Of a DNA stretch of 64,000 nucleotides, positions 9,330 to 19,381 are shown piece after piece. This DNA comes from Pantoea sp. Eser. GTDB taxonomy: Bacteria; Pseudomonadota; Gammaproteobacteria; Enterobacterales; Enterobacteriaceae. The notes beneath the pieces are model-generated. The model searched no databases and was not told the origin of the DNA. It saw only the letters and a list, made by a program, of their open reading frames with translations. The DNA is taken from contig SZZY01000010.1 in the NCBI GenBank assembly GCA_009830035.1, positions 62,001 through 126,000 of the forward strand, given 5' to 3'. Each line of letters begins with the position of its first letter. The stretch's first letter is position 1. A program made the position numbers and the translations under genes.

Positions 9330-9530
9330 TGAGCCTTTGCCTCGCGCCTTAGGCACTGAGTCGGCGGGCAGAACCCTGAGTCTTAGCCGCGCGCTTTAAT
9401 CACTCAGGCGGCGAGCAGAACCCGAACCTCGAACCTGAGTTCGAACCGTTGCCGTGCGCCTTAAGTTCTGGACCGGAATGCAGAACCCTGAGCCATTGCG
9501 ATATGCTTTAAGCATTAAACCGAAGCCCGG
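9330..9530. repeat. Degenerate repeats of about 45-65 bp
   Basis: Four related units share a GAACCCTGAG-like start, a GCCGCGCGCTTTAA-like core and a CGGCGGGCA-like end: about 9330-9370, 9371-9418, 9419-9483 and 9484-9530. No gene covers them. They lie between iteron arrays A and B. The stretch 9143-9730 holds nothing else that I can recognise. Confidence 0.55.
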
Positions 9531-9730
9531 AGCGTTAATCCTTACACTTCAATCCAGAGCTTCAGCGTTACGCCTATGAAGCAACGGCAGCCATGCGCTG
9601 ACTGCCGTTTGTGTAGCAGCAGAGCAGCACTATCTGCCTTACAGCCAGTTACAGCGCGCTCAAACACATCAACCGACTACCACGGGTGGGGGCCGATCAG
9701 CCCACTAACCACACTCAGAATCACAATCTA

Positions 9731-10107
9731 ACGTTCACTGTAGTCAGTAGTCCGATTAGCTCGCGGGTTCTCAGCCACCACAACGCCACAAACATTCACT
9801 GTAATCAGTAATGCACTGAGGTAAAGGGTTCACTGTAATCAGTAGAACGGGTAAACGCAGCGGCTTGTGATAACAGTAAAAAATGAATCGAGCGATTACT
9901 AATCTATAACATACTGTTATAGAGCCGATTTTATTAATGTACTGGAAAGGGTAGCTATTAACCTGAGCGACGTTTGCTGATTACAGTGGACGTTACTGAT
10001 TGCAGTGAACAGTATCGGAACAGCGGAGAAGAGAGAGGGAAAAGACGCGGTGTCACGTTTCGGCCGAAAGTGACACTGCAACGCGCAGTACTGATTGCAG
10101 TGAATGT
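9731..10107. repeat. Six RepA iterons (control array B)
   Basis: Three direct copies (9731-9749, 9792-9810, 9826-9844) are followed by three inverted copies (9975-9993, 9994-10012 and 10089-10107). The last ends 5 bp from the repA stop codon. The two at 9975-10012 are adjacent with no gap. The orientation switch marks the side of the array nearest repA. Confidence 0.88.
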
Positions 10108-10111
10108 TGGA

Positions 10112-11041
10112 TCAGTCGTCGAATTCAATCTCATCAAGCGAATCAATACTCTCCAGATTACTGATGCCATCAAGTTTCGGCGTACGGCTGTGGATGATAA
10201 AGAATACCGAGCGGCCGCGTTTCACCTCCGAATAATCAAGGTAACCAATCTCTTTAAGCTGCTCCATCGCGCGACGCACCACGTGATTCTGAGTGGTCGT
10301 TTTGGAACCGAGGTTCAGACGCATCCGCAAACGGGCGAGGGAGATGGGTGCAGGATTGGTCGGCAGACTTTCCAGGAAAGTATAAAGCGCCTGAGCAGAC
10401 TCTTTACGCTTTAGCCGTGAGATGGCCCGCAGCTGCAATAACACCTTGTGATCGAAGTTATACAGTTCGAACAGCTTGGGATCCGCCTGAATACGAACGA
10501 TATCTTTCTCACGGTCATAATAGGCTGACTGCACCAGGTGAGTATGGTACGCCTTGCCGTTGCCTTCAAAAGAGAGGGTATTGGTAGCAATACGGCGCAG
10601 AGACGCATCCAGTCGCTTACGCAACGCGGCGGAGGAGTTGGCAGAAGGAATGCCACACATTTTCACAAAATCGATAAACGGCAGCGTTACCGTGTCGCCT
10701 TTGGTCGGATAACGCGAAAAAGACTGGATAATGCCAGCCCAAGTTTTAAAGTCGTTATCCATATCCAGTCGCGCGCCGGTGATGGTAATCTTTTCATAGC
10801 CCTCGGCTTTCACCAGCGAGAGATTTTTCAGCTCTTTGGTCGCATCCGTTGAAGCCATCGCACCTGATTTACCGCGCGCAGTCGATTTCAGCGTTGGAAC
10901 AAACAATCCTAACCGCATTAAAGCAACAGGCTGAACCGTATTGTTCTTGTTGGGATGAAGCTGAATAACTTCACCACTGTTTTTGGTCACCGACAGAAAA
11001 GGTTCTAGTAACGCTTTGTTTTCACTATCTTTATCTGCCAT
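10112..11041 (-). CDS. repA: RepFIB-type replication initiator RepA
   Basis: This protein binds the iterons and starts replication of the plasmid. The frame is intact at 309 residues, the usual length for RepFIB RepA. Recognisable blocks are [18 protein letters not shown] (about 35-52), [58 protein letters not shown] and [14 protein letters not shown], then [17 protein letters not shown]. This is the paired winged-helix Rep_3 initiator layout. An origin with five regularly spaced iterons, GATC repeats and a DnaA box lies upstream; thirteen further iterons lie downstream. RepA probably represses its own promoter by binding the upstream iterons. Confidence 0.94.
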   Translation of the reverse strand: MADKDSENKALLEPFLSVTKNSGEVIQLHPNKNNTVQPVALMRLGLFVPTLKSTARGKSGAMASTDATKELKNLSLVKAEGYEKITITGARLDMDNDFKTWAGIIQSFSRYPTKGDTVTLPFIDFVKMCGIPSANSSAALRKRLDASLRRIATNTLSFEGNGKAYHTHLVQSAYYDREKDIVRIQADPKLFELYNFDHKVLLQLRAISRLKRKESAQALYTFLESLPTNPAPISLARLRMRLNLGSKTTTQNHVVRRAMEQLKEIGYLDYSEVKRGRSVFFIIHSRTPKLDGISNLESIDSLDEIEFDD

Positions 11042-11080
11042 AGCTTGAGATCTTCATTCTGTGGATGAAAGGGATCGTTT

Positions 11081-11299
11081 TCTGACTACAGTGAACATTA
11101 GCACTGTTTATAGTGAACATTCTACCTAGTACAGTGAATAAAGTACTGATTAGAGTGAACACTTTACAGATTATAGTGAACGCGATCACCCTTTCAGCCC
11201 TTGTGGGGTGTGGCCTGCGACGATCGGGGATCTCTTAGGATCTCTATATGATCTCTTTAGGATCGTTATATAGGAACTAATCACTGTATAAGTGGATAA
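11081..11299. other. Plasmid replication origin
   Basis: Five iterons in the inverted orientation begin at 11081, 11102, 11123, 11144 and 11165, exactly 21 bp (two helix turns) apart, so RepA would bind one face of the DNA. They are followed by five GATC sites in 11222-11264 spaced 7-11 bp, embedded in AT-rich near-repeats (TCTCTTAG, TCTCTATAT, TCTCTTTAG), and a DnaA box (AGTGGATAA, 11291-11299). Iterons, Dam-site cluster and DnaA box in this order match the P1/F type of origin. The iterons also overlap the repA promoter region. Confidence 0.88.
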
Positions 11300-11517
11300 C
11301 CGCAGTCGGACCTTATCATTATGCCTAGTAAATCGGGGGAGTCAGGATCATTATCATTATCACGATCGCTGCCAGACTAGCGATCTTCAGAATATGGCAA
11401 ACTGCATCAACAACGTATAATTCTCAAACCCTAAAGAACTTCCTCACTATTATTCATTTTTCATCACTAATGGCTGGGCGTATGATGGTGACACTGTTTT
11501 CTGAATGAGGAAAGTGC

Positions 11518-12061
11518 ATCACGACTGACTATGCCATCTCACGTAACCCTACCACTGGCGAAGAAATTGCACGCTATCCACTGCTGACTGCCGCTAGCTG
11601 GAAAAGAGCCCGAGCCGCAGTGCTGATGCTTTTTCACAATGGCGACACAGCACAATGGCAACGCGGGTCGCGGTTCTGCGTCAGCTGGGCGAACAGATCC
11701 GGCTGCGCGAAGCGCAACTCTCACGCACCATCACCTTCGAAATGGGTAAACCTATCGCTCAGGCGCGGGCTGAAGTGCTTAAATGCGCCAACTTATGCGA
11801 CTGGTATGCAGAGCATGGCCCGGCAATGCTGGAAGACCAGCCAACTCAGATTGCCGGTGCGTGGCAGCGTTTCCGTCCGCTCGGCGTGATCCTAGCTGTG
11901 ATGCCGTGTAATTTCCCTCTGTGGCAGGTTCTGCGCGGCGCAGGCAGCATGCTGACTCGGGCGGCTTTAACCTGATCAACGTCGACAATGACGGCGTCTC
12001 CGCCGCGATCAAAGACGATCGGATTGCCGCCGTCGCGGTGACCGGTAGCGTGCGAGCCGGT
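11518..12061 (+). pseudogene. sad: Succinate-semialdehyde dehydrogenase (Sad type), broken and truncated
   Basis: This was an NAD-dependent aldehyde dehydrogenase. Visible family blocks are YAISRNPTTGEEIARYP, EMGKPIAQARAEV, CANLCDWYAEHGPAML and RPLGVILAVMPCNFPLWQV, and after a gap VTGSVRAG. The likely start codon is ATC at 11518-11520, where the family would have ATG. Frame changes occur near 11590-11655. A large internal deletion near 11955 removes the cofactor-binding middle, and the rest, including the catalytic Cys and Glu, is gone because the sequence runs into the azlC end near 12061. The usual length is about 460 residues. Confidence 0.85.
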
Positions 12062-12107
12062 GCTGTTTTCGCTGCTGGGTCTGCTGGCATGGAGATCGCG
12101 TAAATGA
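12062..12107 (+). pseudogene. azlC: 3' end of azlC (branched-chain amino acid exporter subunit)
   Basis: Only the last codons remain: LFSLLGLLAWRSRK and a TGA that overlaps the next ATG (ATGA at 12104-12107). This overlap is typical of azlCD pairs. The rest of azlC was removed by the deletion that joined it to sad. Confidence 0.55.
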
Positions 12108-12400
12108 GCCACCAGACTATGGTCATCACCGGTATAGCCCTGCTGGCCGCCGGTACCTAGCTGATGCGCTTCGCCGGTGTCAGGCTGGGGAATCGCTTAC
12201 CGCTCAGTGAACGCAGTCAGCAAATGCTGTCGGACGCCGCCACGGTCTTGCTGTTAGCCGTTGCTGCCACCACCACCTTGTTTGAAGGTTAGCATTTTTC
12301 CGGCATGGCACGGGTCATCGGCGTTGGTTTTACGCTGCAGCTGGCATGGCGTCGTGTGGCGCTGATGACGGCGTTATTACACTACTTCGGGGTGCCTTAA
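12104..12400 (+). pseudogene. azlD: AzlD family membrane protein, two nonsense codons
   Basis: AzlD is the small partner of AzlC in branched-chain amino acid export. The frame starts MSHQTMVITGIALLAAGT and continues LMRFAGVRLGNRLPLS and ATVLLLAVAATTTLFEG to a TAA at 12400, 98 codons, the normal family length, with three or four membrane segments. TAG codons interrupt at 12158-12160 (inside CCTAG) and near 12290 (inside GGTTAGC). No indel is needed to restore it. Confidence 0.75.
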
Positions 12401-12505
12401 TCCGGGATAACCCCAGCAACAGCGGGATTTTATTGTGGCAGATATTTGTTAGCATGCCGGTCAGTTAATTTTTGTTGATGAGTAAGAGTAAACAGGCGCT
12501 GCTGA

Positions 12506-13190
12506 ATGAATTCTGCCCGTAGATCCCTCCGTTATTGCTTTCCGTTGCTGCTCTCTATGGCCGCAGTCTTTTCGGTCATGCCCGCCGATGCCCGACCTGA
12601 CCTGCGCCCGTTGGGCGCAAATATCGCCGACAAAAGCTCGGCGTGGTACCGCTTCGAAAGCAGAACTTTTGACTCGCAGGACGGTCAGCGGCACTATCGG
12701 GTCTGGCTCGGTATTCCGAAAACGGCGGCTCCGCCCTCGGGATATCCGGTGCTGTATATGCTGGACGGTAATGCGGCGATGGATCATCTGACGGAGAGCC
12801 AGCTAAAACAGCTGCGCAGCGGCAACGTGCCGGTGGCGGTTGGCTATAACACTCGGCTGCCGTTTGACGTGGTGGCACGCAACTACGATTACACCCCACC
12901 CAACCCGGAGGTGGTTCAGCCACACGGCCGTAAGGGCGGCGGCAGCCAGCAGTTTCGTCAGCTGCTGCTGGAACGTATCGTCCCGTGGGTCGAGACTCAG
13001 GCCGCCAGCGATCCCCATCAGCGTGGCCTGTGGGGCCACTCTTACGGCGGCCTGTTCGTGCTGGATACCTTTTACCACGCCGCCTAGTTCAGTCATTACT
13101 TTTCTGCGGCTCCGTCGCTGAGCTGGAACCATCAACGCATCATCGGACTGGCGCGACGAGCCGATCCGCGTGCGCTGCAGCCGCCGGGCA
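12506..13190 (+). pseudogene. Alpha/beta hydrolase, IroE/Fes-like esterase, truncated
   Basis: The ATG at 12506 opens a secreted protein with signal segment YCFPLLLSMAAVFSVMPADA. Family features are YRVWLGIPKTAAPPSGYPVL, YMLDGNAAMDHL and the nucleophile elbow GLWGHSYGGLFVLDTF (GHSYGG). This matches periplasmic siderophore-type esterases. A TAG (13085-13087, in CCTAG) follows FYHAA, after which the frame reads FSHYFSAAPSLSWNHQRI and then loses similarity near 13190, about 60 residues before the expected end. The 3' part, with the catalytic His, is missing. Confidence 0.75.
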
Positions 13191-13289
13191 ATCTCGTCGC
13201 GACAGTCCTGAGGCGGGATAAGACGCATTGCGCGCATACAATAAGCTCCTGAAAAATGAGGCAGACCATCGCCTGCCCCTGTCATCTGC

Positions 13290-14599
13290 TTAATCCCGCG
13301 AGCCTGCTATTATGGCATCGATATCCTGCGGGCGCCGGCGGATCTCTGCCGCACGACGGTGTGCCTGCATCCCCTCGGTGCGGCTCTGACGGATGGCCGG
13401 CTCCGCGATGGCCGGTATCACCTGTTGGTCAATCCACTGATGAGTACAGACTTTGACATACGCGCCGACCCACAGCCCGCCAGTGTAACGCGCCGCTACC
13501 ATTGTCGGCAGCGTATGGTTCGTCCCGCAGCATTTATCCGAGAACACCACACTGGCATTTTGTCCGATAAACAACGAACCATAGTTGCGGATTTTCGATG
13601 CGGTAGCGTGCGGATCGCGGGTATGCACCTGCGAATGTTCGGTGGCCATAAAGTCGGCAAAGGCCACCAGCTGTTCTTCCGTTTCGCATATCACGATTTC
13701 GCCCTGACGACGCCAAGTCTCTCCCGCCGTGGCGGTGGTCGGCAGGGTACCCAGCTGACGCTCGATCTCGGCAAGAGTACGCTCTGCGATCTCGCTGATG
13801 GTGGTCGCCAGCCCGACACGGGTATGAATGTAATGCTCCGCCTGCGCCAGCAGATCGGCAGCCAGAATGCGCGGGTCGGCGCTCTCATCTGCCACGGTGA
13901 AGATCTCGCTTGGCCCGGCAAGCGCATCAATCCCCGCTTACCAAAGACCTGACGCTTCGCTTCGTTTACAAAGGCGTTGCCGGGACCGACGATTTTATCC
14001 ACCGATGGAATGCTTTCCGTACCCCAGGCCATAGCGGCGATGGCTTGTGCGCCGCCCACTTTGAAAATACGATGCGCCCCTGCTAGGTGGCAGATGGCGA
14101 TCATTGCCGGATGCGCACCCGGTGGCAGACAGGCGATAATCTGCTCACAGCCCGCAACGGTAGCAGGCACAATCGACATCACCGGCGCGGAAAGAATCGG
14201 GTAGCGCCCGCCCGGCACGTAGCAGCCTACCGTCTGAACGGGAATAATGCGGTGCCTAAGGTGTACGCCCGGAAGCGTCTCCACTTCCAGAGGCAGCATC
14301 CTGGCGAACTGTGCCTGGGCAAAACGGCGAACCTGAGAAACGGCAAATTCGCTGTCACGCCGGGTCTGCGGATCCATGCCGGCCAGTGTCTGTTCAATTT
14401 CAGCAGCGGTGACTTCAAACTGCTGGGGCACTACCTTATCGAACTGCTGTGAAAAATCCCTCAGCGCCGCATCCCCTTCTTGTCTGACTCGCGCAATAAT
14501 GGTGCTAACAGTATCGGTCAGGGAGCGATCGGCTTTCTCATCCTGGCCCAGAGGGCGTTTAATCTAGGTGACCTGGTTTACGATCGTTGCTGCAGACAT
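13290..14599 (-). pseudogene. Histidinol dehydrogenase-like NAD dehydrogenase, copy 1
   Basis: This is a HisD-family protein outside a his operon, probably acting on a catabolic substrate. From ATG 14599 it reads MSAATIVNQVT, a TAG (14564-14566, in CTAGG; TGG expected), then IKRPLGQDEKADRSLTDTV. The family core is clear: [32 protein letters not shown] and VDKIVGPGNAFVNEAKRQVFG. One G is missing near 13937, and the next frame continues SEIFTVADESADPRI and SDKCCGTNHTLPT to the TAA at 13290. The length is about 436 codons, normal for the family. A second HisD-like gene lies at 19.4 kb on the other side of the regulator. Confidence 0.85.
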
Positions 14600-15734
14600 T
14601 ATTTTTCTCCATCTGACCGAGTTTGATTTGCGCCAGCAGCGCCAGGTGATCGTAAAGCGTCCACTCATCGATAATTCTGCCGTTACAATGTGATAGTGAG
14701 ACATCCCCGTCACGAACAGACGTTCTCCGGTCGGTTTGCCAAGCTCGCCATAGCCCAGGTGATAGCCTTCCATAATCCAGCGAATCGCCACCTTCACGCC
14801 GCCTTCATCGCAAGGAGTAGAACAGATGTGCTGCGGCAGCCATGCTGCCGTACGGGATCATGCCGATCCGTGCCAGCGTCTGGTGTGTCACCGATGCCAC
14901 GCCATACAGTTATTTCATCAGCGGGCCGTGGTACTGCACGTTGGGGGCATACTCCTGTTTAATTTTGCCCAGCATCCGGCGGTTATAAATCTCGTGCATC
15001 CAGCGCAGGCACTGCTCCTCCGTATCGTTATGAGCGATGGAGATGTCGCACGCCATCTCGGGCGGATACTGCCCCAACATACGCCCATTCTCACCGATAT
15101 CGGTGATGCGGAAGCCTTTATCGAATTGCTCTTTCGCCATATCGTAGGCGATTTTACCGGTATTCAGCCCCACCTGTTTCATCAGGGACATGTTGTCACT
15201 GACCACCCACTCTCGATAAATCTTGTTCTCGTGAATCATGCAGTTGGCCACGGTGCGCGTGACAAAAGTGCGGTTGGTGGGCTGACCAAGGTGGCTGAAC
15301 TGTGTATTACGTTCGCTGCCGGTCACCAGATGTGAGGTAGAAAAACCGTCAACGTCATTTTCGTTCCAGATCATCTGAGTTGCCATGCCCCAGCGTTCGG
15401 GGAAGGTCACCAGTCTTTTCAGCGTGTCCTGCACCACTTCTTCTCGGGTATAGTGCGTGCCCAGCGCGTTATAAAGCACGCAGTTATGAGTATAGTGGGT
15501 ATAAATTAATCCCATGTCGCGTTCATCCCATATTTTGTGGGTACAGCGAACAATGTAATCAACAATATCCGTACAGCACTCATCAAAACCTCTTAAATAT
15601 TGCGCACGTGGTCGTTTCTCGGGCACTAAATCGATAAAGTCGCGGCGTTCAATCTGTAATACCGATTTGTCACGTTGAGTTTTATTTTTTTCAGGTGCTG
15701 CTGGGGCTTTATTTGTTATTTCAGTTGAAGACAT
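14600..15734 (-). pseudogene. SnoaL/NTF2-like protein B
   Basis: The ATG at 15734 has an excellent GGGAGGT site. The protein (MSSTEITNKAPAAPEKNKTQ) has two NTF2-like halves, as in ester cyclases and polyketide cyclases: WDERDMGLIYTHYTHN in the first and WMHEIYNRRMLG in the second. A TAA at 14910-14912 (after QYHGPLMK, GAA likely), a deletion near 14812 and a lost base near 14690 break the frame, but the repaired end WTLYDHLALLAQIKLGQ is recognisable and runs into the hisD-like start. It is in the operon lacI, SnoaL-A, SnoaL-B, hisD-like. The substrate is unknown. Confidence 0.7.
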
Positions 15735-15849
15735 GCGACCTCCCGCATTGATGTACAGAGTGTTTTCAGACAATAAGAGTTCTGTCCCCATGGGTAAAGG
15801 AGCGAAGGTTGCCGCAATATAAATTGCGGCAGATTATTAATGTCGGGCT

Positions 15850-16763
15850 TTATTGATTAACGATTTGCGACCAGATAGCTAATTCATCGATGCCAAGATA
15901 TTCGCGAATAATTAATCCATCGCGTAATTCAAGCTGGCTGATACCGGTAATAGAAATGGGCTTGCGCGTTGGTGCGCCAAATTTACCGTAGCCGTCATGC
16001 CAAGTTAACAATGACCAGCGCAAAGAAATACGGACAGGCTCATTAACATCTTTACGCACAATTAAATGATGAAGCTGGGTTTCGCTGTCGGCAAACGAGG
16101 CGCGGTAGCCAGAGAGCAGGGCGTTGATTTCCGCTTCGCCGGCTCCCACACAGTGGCCGAGTGCATATAAGGTGGCGGCCGGATGGTATAAACTGGGCAC
16201 GATACCGCTGTTACCCCCTGCCCACATCGTCAGGTAGCGTTCAATTACCCCCGTAATGGGGCCTTCAACATCATCCCCTTCAGGGCCACCAGCCCAGCGT
16301 GCATCGAGCACTTCGGCAGACGCATTTTCCAGTCCCAGTTGCTCACGGGCGCTGTTCAGGCTAAAGGCGAAATCACGCACGTTCAGCCCCAGTTGTGCAA
16401 GTATCGCCGAGCGATCCTGCAACAGCCACTCCTGACGTATCGCACCGTCAGCGCAGATGCGATCGGCCCAGGTGCGTACCCAGACGCTCTTGCCGGTCGG
16501 CGCACTGAAAAAGCCTTCACCCTGGTGGCGAATAGAGGCCACGGTACGCTGTGAAACGTAATAATCGCTGTCGGTCGTAATATCCTCAGTCAGTACGCTG
16601 CGCTGCGGGAAGCTGTACATCGCCTCCAGGGTGTGGCGCATAAACTGCGACAAATCGGTCAGCTGGCCGATATCCTTTTCTTCCCAGACGACGTGAGTCA
16701 GCGTGGTAATAAACTGCTGGATAGATTCAAACTGGGGAGGCTGAAGCCAGGTAATCTACTCAT
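15850..16763 (-). pseudogene. SnoaL/NTF2-like protein A
   Basis: The start ATG at 16763 overlaps the stop of the LacI-family gene (ATGA), so translation was coupled. One A is missing directly after the start (ATGAGTAGATTACC); in the repaired frame the protein begins with TWLQPPQFESIQQF, and from there it is open to the TAA at 15850, about 300 codons. It shares WEEKDIGQL-type and YLTMWAGGN-type segments with protein B, and both end in an EYLGIDEL- or WTLYDHLAL-like motif, so they are paralogues. If the early indel is a read error, the gene is intact. Confidence 0.7.
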
Positions 16764-17799
16764 TTGAACTCCTGAGGCTGAAACAGGGATACACCCTCTT
16801 TTTCGATGATGCCGCTCTGCGGTCGTCGGGCCGAGTGGTGTACTACCATCATGCCCGGCACGATAATCTGCTCGGGTTCAATAATGCCGCTTTCAATTTG
16901 CTTCATCAGCAGCTCAATCGCCGCTTCCACCATCTCCTGAACCGGCTGTGATACCGAGGTCAGGGCATATGAAGGCCAGCCGGAGGGACCCGTGTCGTCG
17001 TAACCGATCACCGACACTTCCTGAGGAATTTGCAGGCCGAATTCGTAACGGGCAACGTCCATCACCGTTATCGCCATATGATCGTTGGCGACAAAGATGG
17101 TATCGGGCACCGATGGCGCTGAAAACAGGCGATAGGCGGCACGTATGGTTTGCTTCGTATCATAGTTTCCATTAACCACCTGAACATCGTTAATGCCTTG
17201 TTCTTGTAGTGCCGTCAGGTAGCCATGCTGACGGATAATGTTCGCTGGGGAGTCTGCCGCGCCACCCACGTAGGCGTAACGCTGGTGTTCTCCGACCATC
17301 AGAAACTCGGCAATCTGCCGTGCTGCCGCTTCATTAATTGCTGTTCACGCTCGAGGTCATGCCGTTCTCCTGACTACGGTTAAACAGTACCACCGGGATC
17401 CCTGCCGCTAGGCACTCTTCGGAGAGATCCAGCGACAGCGTGACCGACGCCAGCGTAATGCCATCGACCCGGTATTGCATGATCTGATCGAAAATCCGAT
17501 CGACATTGCCCTCCCGGTCGCCAACAAACAGCAGCAGGTGATAATTGAGGGTATCCAGCTTCTGCGCCAGCGCCTCCAGCACCTGGGGATAGAACTGATT
17601 ATCGAAATAGGAGATCGCTACGCCGATGATGCGCGAGCGGGCGGTAACCCAGTTCCCGGGCAGCCTTGAGCACTTTTCCACGGGTCGCCGGAGAGATACT
17701 TGCTCTAGGCGTAAAGCTTCGTGATACCGCTGACTGCGGTACGCCTGCCAGCTGTGCCACCTGCTGCGAGGTGACTGCTGCAAAACTCTTTCGTTTCAT
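16760..17799 (-). pseudogene. LacI-family transcriptional regulator, frameshifted
   Basis: From ATG 17799 the DNA-binding domain reads MKRKSFAAVTSQQVAQLAGV, PQSAVSRSFTPRASISPATR, with the classical hinge helix region KAARELGYRP. A deletion near 17640 changes frame; the periplasmic-binding-protein-like core follows (IIGVAISYFDNQFYP, DGITLASVTLS). An inserted T near 17336 changes frame again, with TIFVANDHMAITVMD and PQEVSVIGYDD to the TGA at 16760. It heads the minus-strand operon and lies opposite the MFS gene. Two matched palindromes in the divergent promoter are its likely operators. Confidence 0.85.
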
Positions 17800-17866
17800 G
17801 ATCCCGCTTCCTATCGTACTGATGCCGCCGTCAGTAAAGAGGGCGTTTTTTATACTTACACCATCT

Positions 17867-17882
17867 TTGCATGCGTATGCAA
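17867..17882. promoter_or_regulatory. LacI-family operator 1
   Basis: TTGCATGCGTATGCAA has perfect 6-bp arms and a central GC-GT step, 68 bp upstream of the regulator start. It shares the plan TGNATNCGTATNCA with operator 2. LacI-family operators are typically palindromes with a central CG. Confidence 0.7.
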
Positions 17883-17956
17883 CCAGCGAAATTAATTTTT
17901 GAACAATGTTAATCAGGTCACTTTACAAACATGAAACCTTTTCATAACTCAAATTT

Positions 17957-17970
17957 TGAATACGTATTCA
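17957..17970. promoter_or_regulatory. LacI-family operator 2
   Basis: TGAATACGTATTCA is a perfect 14-bp palindrome with central CG, 103 bp upstream of the MFS start. The distance between the centres of the two operators is about 89 bp. Together they suggest autorepression and control of both divergent units. Confidence 0.72.
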
Positions 17971-18072
17971 TGCCGTCAACGATACCGTGCAAATGGAGTT
18001 ACAACCAGAGGGAAGCGCCGATAATGCCGTTCTTGATTGGTTAAAAACCATTAATTTTTAGAGGTTCAAACC

Positions 18073-19287
18073 ATGTTCCGAGCACTACTCCGCCGACTTG
18101 AAGCCCGGCTGTTTTTTATCATCAGCATTTTGTTTTTTATCTGTATTCACAGTATTGACGCCTTTCTCGCTCCCATGAGGCTTGCGCAGGGCATAGAACC
18201 GCAGGTGATGGGAATTATCATGGGGGCAAGTGGGCTCGCGACGCTGCTAATCCGTTTTCCGCTGGGGATCATTTCGGATGTGGTAAAAAGCCGCAAAATC
18301 TTTATTCAAATTACCCTGCTGGTGCCGGTATTTACCTGGCCTCTGGCTTGGCTGGAGCCGAATGCGGTCACGCTCTATCTGGCGAAGGCAACGGATGGCG
18401 TAACCGCTGCCGCCTGGGTTTTGTATAACATCCTGTTTATACGCTACTTTGACCGCAAAGAGGCCCCGGCTGCCGTAGCACTACTGGAGCTGGCAGGACC
18501 GGTCGGCGTGTTTATTGGCAATTGCATCGGCGGTTTATTAATTCACTATTTTGACAACAACATCGCATTTTTACTCTCCTGTGTCTCCGGCTTACTGGCG
18601 CTGATCCTGACCACGCGGATTAGCGACGCACACGATTCGGTACAGGCTCCCACGCTCAAGACGTGTATCAGCGGTGCGCGTAAACAACTTAGCGATCGCT
18701 CGGTGTGGATGATCGGTATTCTGGCGACCATTGTTATTCTGGTGCCGTTTGCCACCCGCGATACCCTGACGCCCATTTATGCCGAAAAGCTGGGCGCCAG
18801 GGCAGGGATCCTGTCGCTGTTAAGCAATATCCATCTGATCTTCTATGCGCTCGCTATCGCGTTATCCAGCGCGGTTTTTTACCGGCGTCTGGGCGTAATG
18901 AAAACGGCTGTGGTGGGGATTATTTTGCAGGTACTTTCCACGCTCGGCATTCCCTTTACCGATAATATGTATCTCATCTATGCCCTGCAGGCGCTGGCTG
19001 GTTTCTCCTTTGGTATGGCGTTTGCCGCGTTTATGTCACTCAGCGTGATAAATACCACCCCGGATGAGCCGTCCACCCGTATGGGGCTGTTTCAGACCAT
19101 TTACTCGCTCGGCATGTTCATTGGTCCGGTAATGATGGGCGTCATGCTGCAACACGTTAATCTGTCGTCTGGCTATTTTCTGATTGCCGCGCTTTCCATT
19201 ATTGCCGTCGTTATTACGCCGCTCTCGGTGCGTTGGGTGAATAACCGTCAGGTAAACAGGTCCTCTGAATTATCCGCTAACGGGTAA
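18073..19287 (+). CDS. MFS transporter of the HisD-like/LacI regulon
   Basis: This is an intact 404-residue inner-membrane protein of the major facilitator superfamily with about 12 hydrophobic segments. It starts at ATG 18073 after GAGG. Visible are FFIISILFFICIHSIDAF (helix 1), MGIIMGASGLATLLIRFPLG and the loop 2-3 signature GIISDVVKSRKI (drug or metabolite transporter type GxxxDxxxRR). The divergent promoter contains two operators matching the broken LacI-type regulator. Downstream on the same strand are HisD-like, HpaI-like and cupin genes, so it probably imported the pathway substrate. It is the only unbroken gene of the regulon. Confidence 0.88.
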   Translation: MFRALLRRLEARLFFIISILFFICIHSIDAFLAPMRLAQGIEPQVMGIIMGASGLATLLIRFPLGIISDVVKSRKIFIQITLLVPVFTWPLAWLEPNAVTLYLAKATDGVTAAAWVLYNILFIRYFDRKEAPAAVALLELAGPVGVFIGNCIGGLLIHYFDNNIAFLLSCVSGLLALILTTRISDAHDSVQAPTLKTCISGARKQLSDRSVWMIGILATIVILVPFATRDTLTPIYAEKLGARAGILSLLSNIHLIFYALAIALSSAVFYRRLGVMKTAVVGIILQVLSTLGIPFTDNMYLIYALQALAGFSFGMAFAAFMSLSVINTTPDEPSTRMGLFQTIYSLGMFIGPVMMGVMLQHVNLSSGYFLIAALSIIAVVITPLSVRWVNNRQVNRSSELSANG

Positions 19288-19381
19288 TTCGCTTCAGTAC
19301 GCGACCAGTAATATATACGGCTAAGCATTTAATCCCGGTTTGCCGGGAGGAATTCCCATTACAATTTAACAGGAGTACGCC

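Noticed and set aside
10538-10852. Plus-strand frame inside repA
   Set aside because: Antisense to an intact RepFIB initiator; no ribosome site or family features.
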